From the NCBI GenBank assembly GCA_031289675.1, contig JAITOZ010000238.1, forward strand, positions 1 through 35,275: DNA of 35,275 nt, written 5' to 3'. Positions 17,292 to 25,946 of this stretch are shown here, piece by piece. The translations under genes and the position numbers were made by a program. This DNA is from Planctomycetaceae bacterium. GTDB lineage: Bacteria > Planctomycetota > Planctomycetia > Pirellulales > Thermoguttaceae. Numbering within the stretch: position 1 is the first letter of the stretch; every line of letters begins with the position of its first letter. A model generated the notes under the pieces. The model ran no database searches and was not told the origin of the DNA. It saw only the letters and a program-made list of their open reading frames with translations.

Positions 17292-18389
17292 CTAAAGCGT
17301 TACACGTCTGAATACCTTGCCGAGATACCAGATGAAAAATCCGAATAAAAACAAGGCGATGAACACCAGTACAAGCCCCGAAAATTCATCGGCAACCACA
17401 CTTGGATTTTGTCCTTCCTTTGTCATCAAGTCGACCAGCGCATTAAAGTGCATAAGCAAAATGCCGGTCAGCGCAATGCGGGAAGCATTGACAAACAATG
17501 CCAACGGCACGGCAAAAACAATGATGACAACATTTTGCCACCACGGGCGGCGCATCAACAGAACAGCAGCAAAGGCGATAGCCATAATGCTGATTAAAAA
17601 CCGGAGACCGCTGCACGCAGATTCCACACCGAGTTCCATCGTGCTTAACCGTATCGTATTTTTTATGGGAATCGCCGGTTCTCCGACGAGTTGCAGCAAT
17701 ACTGCCGCAAACTGAGCCGCAAACGCTTGAAGATGATTGCGCATCAGGACATCGAAAGAGTAGGGTAATTGGAACATAAAAATCAGAAAACTCAGCGACG
17801 GCAAAGCCCAGAGGAAAACCTTCGTGCCGTAGAAAAACCAAACCGCACCGAGAATCCAGAAAAAAATCGACCACTGCTCTATCGCATCCAGATATTGTAT
17901 GCCGGCAACATACCGCATTACAGCATAAACGACTATCGGGAAGAGTCCCAGCCAGTCAGGATTGCAGCGTGTTCCGGGATACGATGCCCGCCGGACATAG
18001 AGAAAATAGGCGGTCAACGGAATGATGAACAAACCGTGTCCGTAATCCAAGGTGTTGAGCCAAGCGTAGGCAATTCTTTCCCACGCCGGAAACGATGCCC
18101 AGATGCAGAGCGGAACACCGATAACGAGCAGCAGCAAAAGCCGGGTACGTTCAAATACCGCATCGACCGGCAGGAGAACCTGCTGCACAACCGTATTTTT
18201 TACCGCAGCGGGACGCGGTGCGCCGTCCGGCGAAGGACTTCGCTTGTCACTTTTCGGCGGTGCGCCGCCGGAAGTAAAGTCTGCCCGTTCCCGCTTCACG
18301 CCTTCGGCAGCAGGGATATTTTGCGCATTAAAACGATGTCCGCCCTCTTCTTTGGACTGCGGATTTTGATTGCCTTGATTCTCCGACAT
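17292..18389 (-). CDS. exosortase-family membrane protease/transpeptidase
   Basis: The 365-residue product has a disordered hydrophilic N-terminus (1-75) and about eight membrane helices. Exosortase motifs are present: VESACSGLRFL with Cys259 and NASRIALTG with Arg304. At the third position, where the family normally has a His in HxxxG, this protein has Asp334 in DEFSG. Exosortases are proposed to sort proteins with a C-terminal PEP-CTERM-like tail, and often sit in exopolysaccharide loci, as here beside Wzz. No protein in the window ends with such a tail. The start at 18389 fits the promoter at 18455-18482, which would leave almost no leader for the longer start at 18446. Confidence 0.88.
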   Translation of the reverse strand: MSENQGNQNPQSKEEGGHRFNAQNIPAAEGVKRERADFTSGGAPPKSDKRSPSPDGAPRPAAVKNTVVQQVLLPVDAVFERTRLLLLLVIGVPLCIWASFPAWERIAYAWLNTLDYGHGLFIIPLTAYFLYVRRASYPGTRCNPDWLGLFPIVVYAVMRYVAGIQYLDAIEQWSIFFWILGAVWFFYGTKVFLWALPSLSFLIFMFQLPYSFDVLMRNHLQAFAAQFAAVLLQLVGEPAIPIKNTIRLSTMELGVESACSGLRFLISIMAIAFAAVLLMRRPWWQNVVIIVFAVPLALFVNASRIALTGILLMHFNALVDLMTKEGQNPSVVADEFSGLVLVFIALFLFGFFIWYLGKVFRRVTL

Positions 18390-18454
18390 ATCGTTCACTG
18401 ATGAAAAACCGGTTTGGTTCAATAGCGGTATTATCCGACACCGCACTTCTCCCT

Positions 18455-18482
18455 ATTGTACCATAAATTTCCCCGCTGCAAA
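18455..18482 (-). promoter_or_regulatory. sigma-70 promoter of the exosortase gene
   Basis: On the minus strand TTTGCA (18477-18482) and TACAAT (18455-18460) are 16 bases apart. Transcription would start near 18448, giving a leader of about 60 bases. Confidence 0.45.
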
Positions 18483-18678
18483 GATAAAAATCGAAAAAAT
18501 CCGGTACATATCCGAAAAATGTACGGATTACAGCGGTGTTTCTGCGGCGAGTACGGTGTACGGCGGGAAAATGCAGGAGTGAAAACCCGGGTTGTGTCAG
18601 GAATTTATTGATTGAGTCGTAGAAGTCCCTTATTTTCCCGTATGTTAACGTTCATTTCAATAAATTTACAACACTACC

Positions 18679-18703
18679 AAAAAATACCCGATAAAGTTTT
18701 ATG
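18679..18703. repeat. third copy of the dispersed repeat seen at 13798-13904
   Basis: AAAAAATACCCGATAAAG (start 18679) continues TTTTATGC and matches the reverse complement of 13801-13826, T-run included, with one change in the last bases. It lies in the gene-free stretch 18483-18803, in which I see nothing else except a small TCGCG/CGCGA hairpin near 18746-18760. Confidence 0.6.
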
Positions 18704-18803
18704 CCCTCCCGCATTTACTCGCCACTCGCCACTAATCACTTTCTTCGCGGCTTCGCGATTATCATTTCCCTTTTTCAAACCGGAAACAGTATGTATCGGG
18801 CAT

Positions 18804-20213
18804 TTATATCTTCGGGTAATCTTCGGATATACTGCCGGCAGAGTTGATACGCGGCAGAAGCCACTGGACGAACGACAGCCGCGAGATAAAACCGACAGGC
18901 ACTTCGTTGTCCATTATCAAAATCTGCTGTGCCGATGTCCGCACAAAAAAATTAAAAACCGTCTGAATCGGCGTATTAAGCGGATACGAGACCACATTGG
19001 ACGAAACAAGACCGGTTATCAGCATCGTTTTGTAGGTTGGACTGCCGATAAGAGGAATAATATTTTTCAACATCACTGTTCCGACATACAATCCTGCTTC
19101 GGAAACCACCGGCAGAATTTCTGTCTCCGATTTCAGGAAACAATTCATCACGTTTTCAAGCGTATCGTTCTGACGGACGGTCAGAAAAAACGGTACGGCT
19201 GCTTCACCGGCATTCACTCCGCCGCAAATCAGGCACATTAAATCTGTTACCGGCAGCGGAGTGTGTTCGGTCATCATTTCCGAATAACGGACAACCCGGT
19301 TGCGTCCCTGCTCTTTGGCTTGCAGCAGTCCTGCATCGGCACTGTCAATGAGTTGTTCAAGCGTTTGAGATGAATCGCTGCGCTCGGCGACACCGAAACT
19401 GATGGTAATCGGAATCACGAGGTCTTTCTTTTTTATCGGATTGGACTCAAACTGCTGCCGGAGCCGGTCAGCCCATTCAAACGCCATTTGCTCGTTGCAG
19501 CCCGACAGCAGGGCAACGAATTCTTCCCCGCCGTAGCGGCACAGCAAATCAGTCGAGCGTGAATAATTCCGCATTATCGCCGCAATTTCTTTCAAAACCA
19601 CATCTCCGGCGGAGTGTCCGTGAATATCGTTAATGCGTTTGAAAAAATCACAGTCGAACATCACACAGGAAAGCGGCGACTTGTTTTTGCCCGACCTGTC
19701 CCACATCGGAGCGGCCGTTTTGAAAAAGGAAAGCCGGTTAAGGAGTGCTGTAAGAAAATCGTATTTTGCAGCGAATTCCAGCGATATTTCCAGTTGCCGG
19801 ATACGCCGGGCAGCGTTCATTCGTGCCTGCAATTCCATCCGCAAATCCGACAAGGAGGACACCGATTTTTCGATAAAATCATCGACTCCGGATTCCAGTC
19901 CCTCCATCAGCAGACTTTTGTTTGACTGATTGGTCATCAGCAGGATGTACGAGTAATGCGGCAAAACCTTTCGGGCGTGCAGTTGCCGGATGCGGCGGGT
20001 CAATTCGAGACCGTCGAGACACGGCATCATTGTGTCCGTGATAAGAACGTCGGGACATTCCTGCAACACCATTTGAAGAGCTTGATTACCGTCGGCAGCG
20101 GTACGGACTTTATGCCACTTCTGTTCCAAAAGATGCGACAGGAGCGACACGACAGCAGGGTCGTCATCGACAATCAAAACGTTCGATACCGGATTGTCGT
20201 CATTAGAGTGCAT
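18804..20213 (-). CDS. response regulator with diguanylate cyclase (GGDEF) and CBS-pair domains
   Basis: The 469-residue product has a receiver domain (about 11-130) with acidic pocket DDD (16-18), phosphoacceptor Asp60 in LITDTMMP and Lys116. A GGDEF domain follows (about 150-310) with an intact active site GGEEF (228-232) and an intact inhibitory site RSTD (219-222) five residues before it, so it should make c-di-GMP and be product-inhibited. The C-terminal 140 residues resemble a CBS domain pair (about 338-455), normally an adenine-nucleotide sensor. No histidine kinase lies beside it. It is a likely input to the exopolysaccharide genes upstream or to motility. The ATG at 20213 is preferred to the longer frame to 20264. 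Confidence 0.88.
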   Translation of the reverse strand: MHSNDDNPVSNVLIVDDDPAVVSLLSHLLEQKWHKVRTAADGNQALQMVLQECPDVLITDTMMPCLDGLELTRRIRQLHARKVLPHYSYILLMTNQSNKSLLMEGLESGVDDFIEKSVSSLSDLRMELQARMNAARRIRQLEISLEFAAKYDFLTALLNRLSFFKTAAPMWDRSGKNKSPLSCVMFDCDFFKRINDIHGHSAGDVVLKEIAAIMRNYSRSTDLLCRYGGEEFVALLSGCNEQMAFEWADRLRQQFESNPIKKKDLVIPITISFGVAERSDSSQTLEQLIDSADAGLLQAKEQGRNRVVRYSEMMTEHTPLPVTDLMCLICGGVNAGEAAVPFFLTVRQNDTLENVMNCFLKSETEILPVVSEAGLYVGTVMLKNIIPLIGSPTYKTMLITGLVSSNVVSYPLNTPIQTVFNFFVRTSAQQILIMDNEVPVGFISRLSFVQWLLPRINSAGSISEDYPKI

Positions 20214-20257
20214 AGGCAATTCAGGAGTCCTTTGTATCCGGCAGTATAACATACGCC

Positions 20258-20286
20258 TTGACAATTAGAAATAGACAGGCGACAAT
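20258..20286 (+). promoter_or_regulatory. possible promoter of the solute symporter gene
   Basis: A perfect TTGACA (20258-20263) and GACAAT (20281-20286) are 17 bases apart, giving a leader of about 105 bases. A second candidate, TTGTAC (20331-20336) with TATACA (20355-20360), lies closer to the start. Between them is a GC-rich palindromic segment (20312-20334, AGACC...GGTCT around GCCGGCCGGC). Confidence 0.4.
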
Positions 20287-20395
20287 GTTCAGTGAGGGTG
20301 CAAGACCGCCGGCCGGCTGTGGTCTCGCCGTTGTACACATAACCGTGTGCTGATTATACACCATCAGACTCCCAATTTCACTCCTATCAATCATT

Positions 20396-22366
20396 ATGGA
20401 CTGTGCTGTTACCGACATTGCCGTTTTCTTCGGCTTCCTCGCCGTTGTTCTCGTTATTGCCTTCATTATGGGAGGGCGGGATAAAAAGAAAGAGGCATCC
20501 GCCGCCAGCGAGGATTACTTCCTTGCCGGTCGCGGCTTGGCTTGGTGGCTCATCGGTATCTCGCTCATTTCGGCAAACATCTCTGCCGAACAATTCGTAG
20601 GGATGCCCGGTCAGGCGGCACGCAATATTGGTTTGGCGATTGCATCTTACGAATGGATTGCTGCCGTTTCGCTGGTCATTGTTGCTTTTATCTTTTTGCC
20701 CAGATTTTTGAAAGCCGGTGTCTATACGGTTCCGCAATTTTTGGAAACCCGCTACAACCGCTTATGCCGGACGCTGATGTCCTTGTCGCTGCTGGCAATT
20801 TACGCTTTCGTAACAATCACAGCCGTCAATTATGCCGGTGCGAAGGCGTTTTCGGATATTTTCGGCGGGCAGGTTTATTTCGGTATCGAACTGAATATTA
20901 CCACATTCTGCTGGATTCTCGGCTTCTTTGCGGCGGTCTATGTGTTGTACGGCGGGTTAAAGTCGGCAGCGTGGGCGGGTTCGCTGCAAGGCACGGCGTT
21001 GATTCTTTGCGGCGTGATTATCCTGTTTTTTGCCTTGCAGAAACTCGGCAGTGTTGATAAATCTGTGCTGGAATCGGCAATGCAGGCATTGGATTTTTCC
21101 GCCGAAAAACAAGCGGAATTGCTGCCGAAACTGGAAAATGCCGGTGCCTATGAACGCTTCAGCGTGTTAAACGCAGACAAGTTGCGGATGAATCTGCCGT
21201 GGACGGACTCCATTTTGCCGATTACTGCTTTGATGTTCGGCATCTGGATTCCGAACCTGTATTACTGGGGACTTGACCAACACATTATGCAGCGGACGCT
21301 CGGTTCCCGGTCATTAGCACAGGGACAGAAAGGTATTGTGCTGGCGGCGTTTTTGAAACTGATTATTCCGTTCATCGTGATTTTTCCCGGCTTGATAGCA
21401 TTTAATCTTTATAATGTTGAAATGAAACAGCGTGCGTTTGAAGGCAAGGGCGGTTTTGAGGCATTGAAAGCGGAACGGGAAAAGTTGGGGCAACTTTTCG
21501 ACTTTGACGGCAAATTTGCTTCGTTCTATCCTGAAGAGGCTAAAAAAATGATTGCGTTCAACGCTGGCAAGACCGGTGTGAAAACCCCGGAAGACCTGAG
21601 TGACCCGCTCAAAGCCCTCGGCGAACACAAAACCCAACTTATCAAAGCGAATTTCGGCAAACAGATTTCCGGTTACGATTACGATTCCGCCTTTGGGTTA
21701 CTCTTAGCGAATCTTGTACCGAAAGGCGGACTTTACGGCTTCGCTTTGGCGGCTCTGTTCGGAATGGTCATTAGTGCAATGGCGGCAATGCTCAACGCCG
21801 TTTCGACTTTATTCAGCATTGACATTTACAAAGAATTTTTTCACCGCAGAGCATCGGAAAAGGAAATCGTTTTTGTCGGAAGAATCAGCGTTGTCGGCTT
21901 TATGGTTCTCGGCTGCTGTCTCGTGCCGGTACTGGACAATCCGAAGTTCGGCGGAATTTTCAATTTCATTCAGGAATTTCAGGGATTCATTTCGCCGGGG
22001 ATTTTGTGTGCGTTTATGTTCGGGTTCTTCGTACATAAGGCACCCCGCTGGTCGGGGACGGTGTCGATTCTGTTAAGTCCCGTGATTTACGGGGCGTTGA
22101 TGTTCCTGCGTCCGAACACAGCGTTCCTTGACCGGATGAGCATTACGTTTTGCACGATTGTTATCGTGCTGCTGCTGCTGCGGCTACGGTTTCCGATGAA
22201 AGAAGCGTTCAAACTCAAAACGAACACGGCAATGGATTTGGCAACTTCAAAGGTTGCGGTGTTCTTCGGCATCGTCATTGTCATTTTGACAGCGGTGTTA
22301 TACGCCTATTTTTGGGACTACAATACGCCGATGTTTGCCGGTTTTTGGGAGAGTTTCACGAAGTAA
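20396..22366 (+). CDS. sodium/solute symporter (SSS family)
   Basis: The 656-residue product begins with a membrane helix, then the SSS signature (SEDYFLAGRGLAWWLIG, SLISANISAEQFVGMPG), and has about 13-14 helices. It would import a sugar or related solute with sodium. SGLT-like members fit the pattern, but the substrate cannot be read. Two extramembrane inserts are unusual: about residues 222-280 and about 340-428, the latter highly charged (EKLGQLFDFDGKFASFYPEEAKK). These make it longer than typical members of about 500-560 residues. It is transcribed divergently from the diguanylate cyclase. Confidence 0.9.
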   Translation: MDCAVTDIAVFFGFLAVVLVIAFIMGGRDKKKEASAASEDYFLAGRGLAWWLIGISLISANISAEQFVGMPGQAARNIGLAIASYEWIAAVSLVIVAFIFLPRFLKAGVYTVPQFLETRYNRLCRTLMSLSLLAIYAFVTITAVNYAGAKAFSDIFGGQVYFGIELNITTFCWILGFFAAVYVLYGGLKSAAWAGSLQGTALILCGVIILFFALQKLGSVDKSVLESAMQALDFSAEKQAELLPKLENAGAYERFSVLNADKLRMNLPWTDSILPITALMFGIWIPNLYYWGLDQHIMQRTLGSRSLAQGQKGIVLAAFLKLIIPFIVIFPGLIAFNLYNVEMKQRAFEGKGGFEALKAEREKLGQLFDFDGKFASFYPEEAKKMIAFNAGKTGVKTPEDLSDPLKALGEHKTQLIKANFGKQISGYDYDSAFGLLLANLVPKGGLYGFALAALFGMVISAMAAMLNAVSTLFSIDIYKEFFHRRASEKEIVFVGRISVVGFMVLGCCLVPVLDNPKFGGIFNFIQEFQGFISPGILCAFMFGFFVHKAPRWSGTVSILLSPVIYGALMFLRPNTAFLDRMSITFCTIVIVLLLLRLRFPMKEAFKLKTNTAMDLATSKVAVFFGIVIVILTAVLYAYFWDYNTPMFAGFWESFTK

Positions 22367-22660
22367 AACGAAAAGCCAATTTTTGCTTATCGAAATTACT
22401 GACAAGACGTTAATGAAGTGCGGTTCGCGTTTGCTCTTGAGTGTGTCCGTCCGTCGCGTACCGTGCAGCGATAGATAGCGGCAAAGGCAGTTCTATCGCA
22501 GGCATTTGCAGTCCGTTGTCCGTATCATTTGTCGGCAGAACGGGTTATGATGCCATGACGCGGAGCGTTCATCAACTTTTAGTTCAAGCAACAGGACAGC
22601 AGACTCCCTCCCACAGCGCAACTTTTCCGTTACAACAAAAGTCACCGCCGTCAGGCAGAA

Positions 22661-23857
22661 CTAATCGACATTAAACTTTTTTGCATCTTTTAATTTTTGC
22701 ACCGCTCCCGCTGTAACCTTGGAGTTGTTCTTCAGAGTCACCGCCGTCAAGTTCGGCATCGTAAGCAGCGTTGCCAGACCGGCATCGGTCACGCCCGTCG
22801 AATTCAATATCAGCGTTTTCAGTTTCGGTAACTTGACAATCGTTTCCAGCGACTTGTCCGTAACCGGTACGTCCCAGATTTCAAGCGTTTCCAGTTCCTT
22901 CAGATACACCAAATTCATTATGCCGATGTCTGTTACAGACGGCAATTCATCAAGATAAAGTCTTTTCAGCGTAGGCAGTCCCCGAAACACTTCTAAACCG
23001 CCGTCGTCCACCGGCAATCCCCGCAGCGTTAAGCGGTTGAGTTTCAAACCTTTGAGTTCAATGAGACCGGAGGAATCGAAGTTTTCACAGCGGAAAATAA
23101 TCAAACCCGTCAGATTCGCCATCTGCCGGATATACTGCCCCGCCGCACCCGTAATACTGAAATCCTGTATTTCAAGGTTCGTCAGATTCTTTGCCGCAAC
23201 AAGTGCCTGCAAACCCTCATCCGTAACGGTTTGCGCCCTGTGCTTCAAACTTTTCAATGTCTTTATTTCCGCCAAGGCGGCAAGCCCGCTGTTCCCCACG
23301 TTTGCCGCCCGAATATCGAGGGTTTTCAAATTCGGCATCGTTGCGATATTCATAATGCCGAACTCGCTGATACCGCAAAAGAGCAGCGACAGCGACTCCA
23401 AATTTTGCAATCGGGCTATATCCTTCGTTGATTCATCTGTCAATCGGGTTTCGGACGAAAGGTCGAGATGGACCAACTGCGGAAAAGCATCGGCAATCGC
23501 TTTGACGGCAGCATCCGTAATTCCGCCGTTTGTCAGGTTCAGTGCCTTTAATTTTTTCAAACCGGTCAGTTTCACGACATCGTCATCGCTCAAGTCTCGA
23601 TAATTCGCAACGTGCAGCGATTCGAGGTCGGTCTGTTGAGCAAAGAGGCTGAATGCCTCCGGTTTCAGAGCAGAACCGTCTTTGAACACGATTTCTTTGA
23701 TATTATTGCCTGAAACGGTGCAAACGCCGTTTAACTGTTTAATCCGCCGGACAGCGTCCTGCACAGTGTTGGAAACGGTTGAATCGCTAGTAACGGTCGC
23801 ATTGAAAGACCAGTTTGCGAGAACGGCAACGAGAAAAGCAAAAAAGGTGTATCGCAT
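22661..23857 (-). CDS. secreted or anchored leucine-rich-repeat protein (RNI type)
   Basis: The 398-residue product starts MRYTFFAFLVAVLANW, a signal peptide or membrane anchor. From about residue 55 it is made of roughly a dozen LRR units of 22-25 residues, with the pattern LxxLxxLxLxxTxVTDxGL of RNI/AMN1-like repeats common in planctomycetes. LRR proteins bind other proteins; the partner is unknown. A perfect TATAAT on the minus strand (23875-23880) lies just upstream, giving a leader of about ten bases, but no good -35 is seen. The 294 bases from 22367 to 22660 hold nothing I can identify. Confidence 0.82.
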   Translation of the reverse strand: MRYTFFAFLVAVLANWSFNATVTSDSTVSNTVQDAVRRIKQLNGVCTVSGNNIKEIVFKDGSALKPEAFSLFAQQTDLESLHVANYRDLSDDDVVKLTGLKKLKALNLTNGGITDAAVKAIADAFPQLVHLDLSSETRLTDESTKDIARLQNLESLSLLFCGISEFGIMNIATMPNLKTLDIRAANVGNSGLAALAEIKTLKSLKHRAQTVTDEGLQALVAAKNLTNLEIQDFSITGAAGQYIRQMANLTGLIIFRCENFDSSGLIELKGLKLNRLTLRGLPVDDGGLEVFRGLPTLKRLYLDELPSVTDIGIMNLVYLKELETLEIWDVPVTDKSLETIVKLPKLKTLILNSTGVTDAGLATLLTMPNLTAVTLKNNSKVTAGAVQKLKDAKKFNVD

Positions 23858-24059
23858 ATATGTTTTCGGCAATGATTATATCGGCTTCGAGTGTGTTGTA
23901 TCTGGATGGAGCGAAGCGGCAATTCTCCGCACACCGTAATTATCCCTTTCATTGGGCTATCCGTCAAGCCCCGTCATTTATTTTATCAATCCGCTATGAT
24001 GCCTCTTCAAAGGCTAAATTGGTCTTTGCATAAAAACGGTCTTGTAAGCCTGTTTTATG

Positions 24060-24423
24060 CAATTATCTATGCCAGGCCCCTAATCTTTTGTTTTAGCAAA
24101 AAGCGGACAGCATCTTTACAGTGACCATTTCAGGTCATATAACGCTCTTGATGTCTCCGAATTCAAGCATTTGCGAACCAATCGTTCAAAAGAAATGCTG
24201 AAGGCAAAAATCACATAATGGCATCGAAAACTTTGGGAATCAGGCAAAGAGACCTCTGCGGAGGTTCAACGGAATTTCAAAAACAAGTTTCATTTGTTTC
24301 TCAAAGAATGTGAGTTCCGCTTCAATTACGGACAACCGAAAAAAACGATTGACCGCTCTGAAAAAGTAGATTAAAACAACTTCAAAATTGCCTTCCTTTT
24401 AGACAATTATCTATGCCAGCCCC
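24060..24423 (+). mobile_element. decayed IS1595-family (ISXO2-like) element
   Basis: Read with frameshifts from 24123 to 24374, the sequence encodes the C-terminal part of an ISXO2-like transposase: DHFRSYNALDVSEFKHLR, then HNGIENFGNQAKR, then LFLKECEFRFNY. Two or more frameshifts and missing N-terminal coding show it is dead. A repeat CAATTATCTATGCCAG occurs in the same orientation at 24060-24075 and 24404-24419, each followed by a C-rich end, probably element ends. Same orientation suggests two right ends from successive insertions, not one intact element. Confidence 0.75.
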
Positions 24424-24629
24424 TTATTATATGCTATTGTTTTCAAAAGCAAGTATAACGCCGCGCCTGTAAAGTGAAACACGCCTGTTATGAGACTGTT
24501 CGCAAATTTCTAAAAAAAAACGAATTGCAGCCGCAGAAGAAAGAATGTTGGGTAATTCCGCCGGAACAAGATTCCGAGTTTGTTGCCAATATTGGTGTCC
24601 CGATATTTCCGTTAAAAACGCTATTTTGA
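24424..24629 (+). mobile_element. decayed IS630-family transposase fragment
   Basis: Bases 24424-24485 encode LLYAIVFKSKYNAAPVK, the IS630 N-terminus, then a frameshift. From 24486 the frame gives CYETVRKFLKKNELQPQ and WVIPPEQDSEFVANI, the linker before the IS630 catalytic domain. The part between is deleted and no DDE domain remains. The first 62 bases match 28841-28902 on the opposite strand at 60 positions. It abuts the IS1595 remnant, which seems to have inserted in it. Confidence 0.75.
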
Positions 24630-24708
24630 GTCATATATCTTGACGGAGACGGCAAAAAAAGGAGAAAACACGGCGGAACCACCGAGAAACTGCCGAATTC
24701 ACAGCGTT

Positions 24709-25914
24709 ATGGTGTTTCTGTTCCGCTGCATTCCGGTTCTTGTCTTGACGGTGTTTGTCTTCGCCGGCACCGCAGTATCCGCGCAAAGTCCGTCCGCTCC
24801 AATACTGCCTGAACTGACAGAGACAAATGTTCGGAACCTGATGATACCCTTTGAAATCCATTCTGCTAGCAGCATTGACCCGATTAAGGAAGTAGAATTA
24901 CTCGTTTCACAGGACAAAGGCAAGCACTGGCATATCGTCAGCCGTCTTCCGGTTACTGCAAAGAAGTTCGTCTATAATGCGCCGAACGACGGTGAATACT
25001 GGTTTTCATTCCGAACGATGAGCGTATTGGGAAATGTCAGCGTAGTGCCGTCCGTTCCGCAACTTCGGGCGGCGGTGAACACGTCTGTGCCGCAGCCGCT
25101 GAAAAAATCGGTAGAAAATCTGACGGGACAGCAGGAGACGAAAACGGAGCGGCAGAGCGAATCGGGTCCGATTACACCGCCGAAACCGGAAAAATTCCGA
25201 AGCGGAATGAGGAAAGCGGAAACTCCGCCGCTTATATCGGAACAGATTGTACCGGAGCAGATTATGCCGGAGCCTGCGCCGAAAACGCCTGGTGATACGG
25301 TACAGCAAAATCCTGCACGGCAAATTTCTGTCCAACCGTTGCCGTCGTTTTCAGACTGGGAAGTCATCCCAAGCCAAAACAAGCCGGACAAATTACCCGA
25401 TGACAAATTACTTGACGACATATTAGGCGATATGGATTCGTTTTTTGATATTCAGCCGGCAGCATTGCAAGCGGCGGCACCGCAGCCAGCACGAAATACA
25501 GTCAGTTCCAACGGCAAGGCTGCATCGGCAAAATCGGTACTGCCGTCTTTTCCGCCGTCCGGTTTAGCGGCAGATGTCAAAACGAAAACGGAGGCAGTGC
25601 CGGCGGGCAAAATTGCCGGTCTTTCGCTGAATACCGAAAGCAGCCGACCGCAGGTGATTGTTCAGTGGAGTCAGGGCGATGTACTCTGGCGGGACGCACA
25701 AATCGATGTACTGCGGAGAACGGACAAGGATGGACCTTGGCTGCCGATTTCAATGAACTTACCCAACACGGGCGAGTATTGGTGGTTTGTAACACAGGAA
25801 GATATGAAACCGTTTTTTCTGATGCTTCGAATTCGCAGTATTCACGGCGGTACGCAAACGGACACAACGGCAAGGGCGATTGCGATTAAGCCGGAGGATA
25901 TGCGGCGGCAGTGA
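24709..25914 (+). CDS. secreted protein with two related beta domains, function unknown
   Basis: The 401-residue product starts with a signal peptide (MVFLFRCIPVLVLTVFVFAG, cleavage likely after AVSA). Two segments look alike: about residues 27-105 (IKEVELLVSQDKGKHWHI ... GEYWFSFRTMS) and the last 80 residues (AQIDVLRRTDKDGPWLPI ... GEYWWFVTQ). Each has a strand, a 'DKGxxW' turn and a 'GEYWF' strand, as in fibronectin-like or Ig-like folds. The middle 200 residues are Pro/Gln-rich and probably disordered. An upstream TTG at 24640 in the same frame is possible, but the ATG at 24709 places the signal peptide at the terminus. Likely periplasmic or cell-surface. Confidence 0.6.
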   Translation: MVFLFRCIPVLVLTVFVFAGTAVSAQSPSAPILPELTETNVRNLMIPFEIHSASSIDPIKEVELLVSQDKGKHWHIVSRLPVTAKKFVYNAPNDGEYWFSFRTMSVLGNVSVVPSVPQLRAAVNTSVPQPLKKSVENLTGQQETKTERQSESGPITPPKPEKFRSGMRKAETPPLISEQIVPEQIMPEPAPKTPGDTVQQNPARQISVQPLPSFSDWEVIPSQNKPDKLPDDKLLDDILGDMDSFFDIQPAALQAAAPQPARNTVSSNGKAASAKSVLPSFPPSGLAADVKTKTEAVPAGKIAGLSLNTESSRPQVIVQWSQGDVLWRDAQIDVLRRTDKDGPWLPISMNLPNTGEYWWFVTQEDMKPFFLMLRIRSIHGGTQTDTTARAIAIKPEDMRRQ

Positions 25915-25946
25915 GCGGCGTATTGTGACACGGTCTTCGGCTCTGC

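Noticed and set aside
18612-19241. 209-residue plus-strand frame
   Set aside because: It is mostly the antisense of the diguanylate cyclase gene and shows no family feature.
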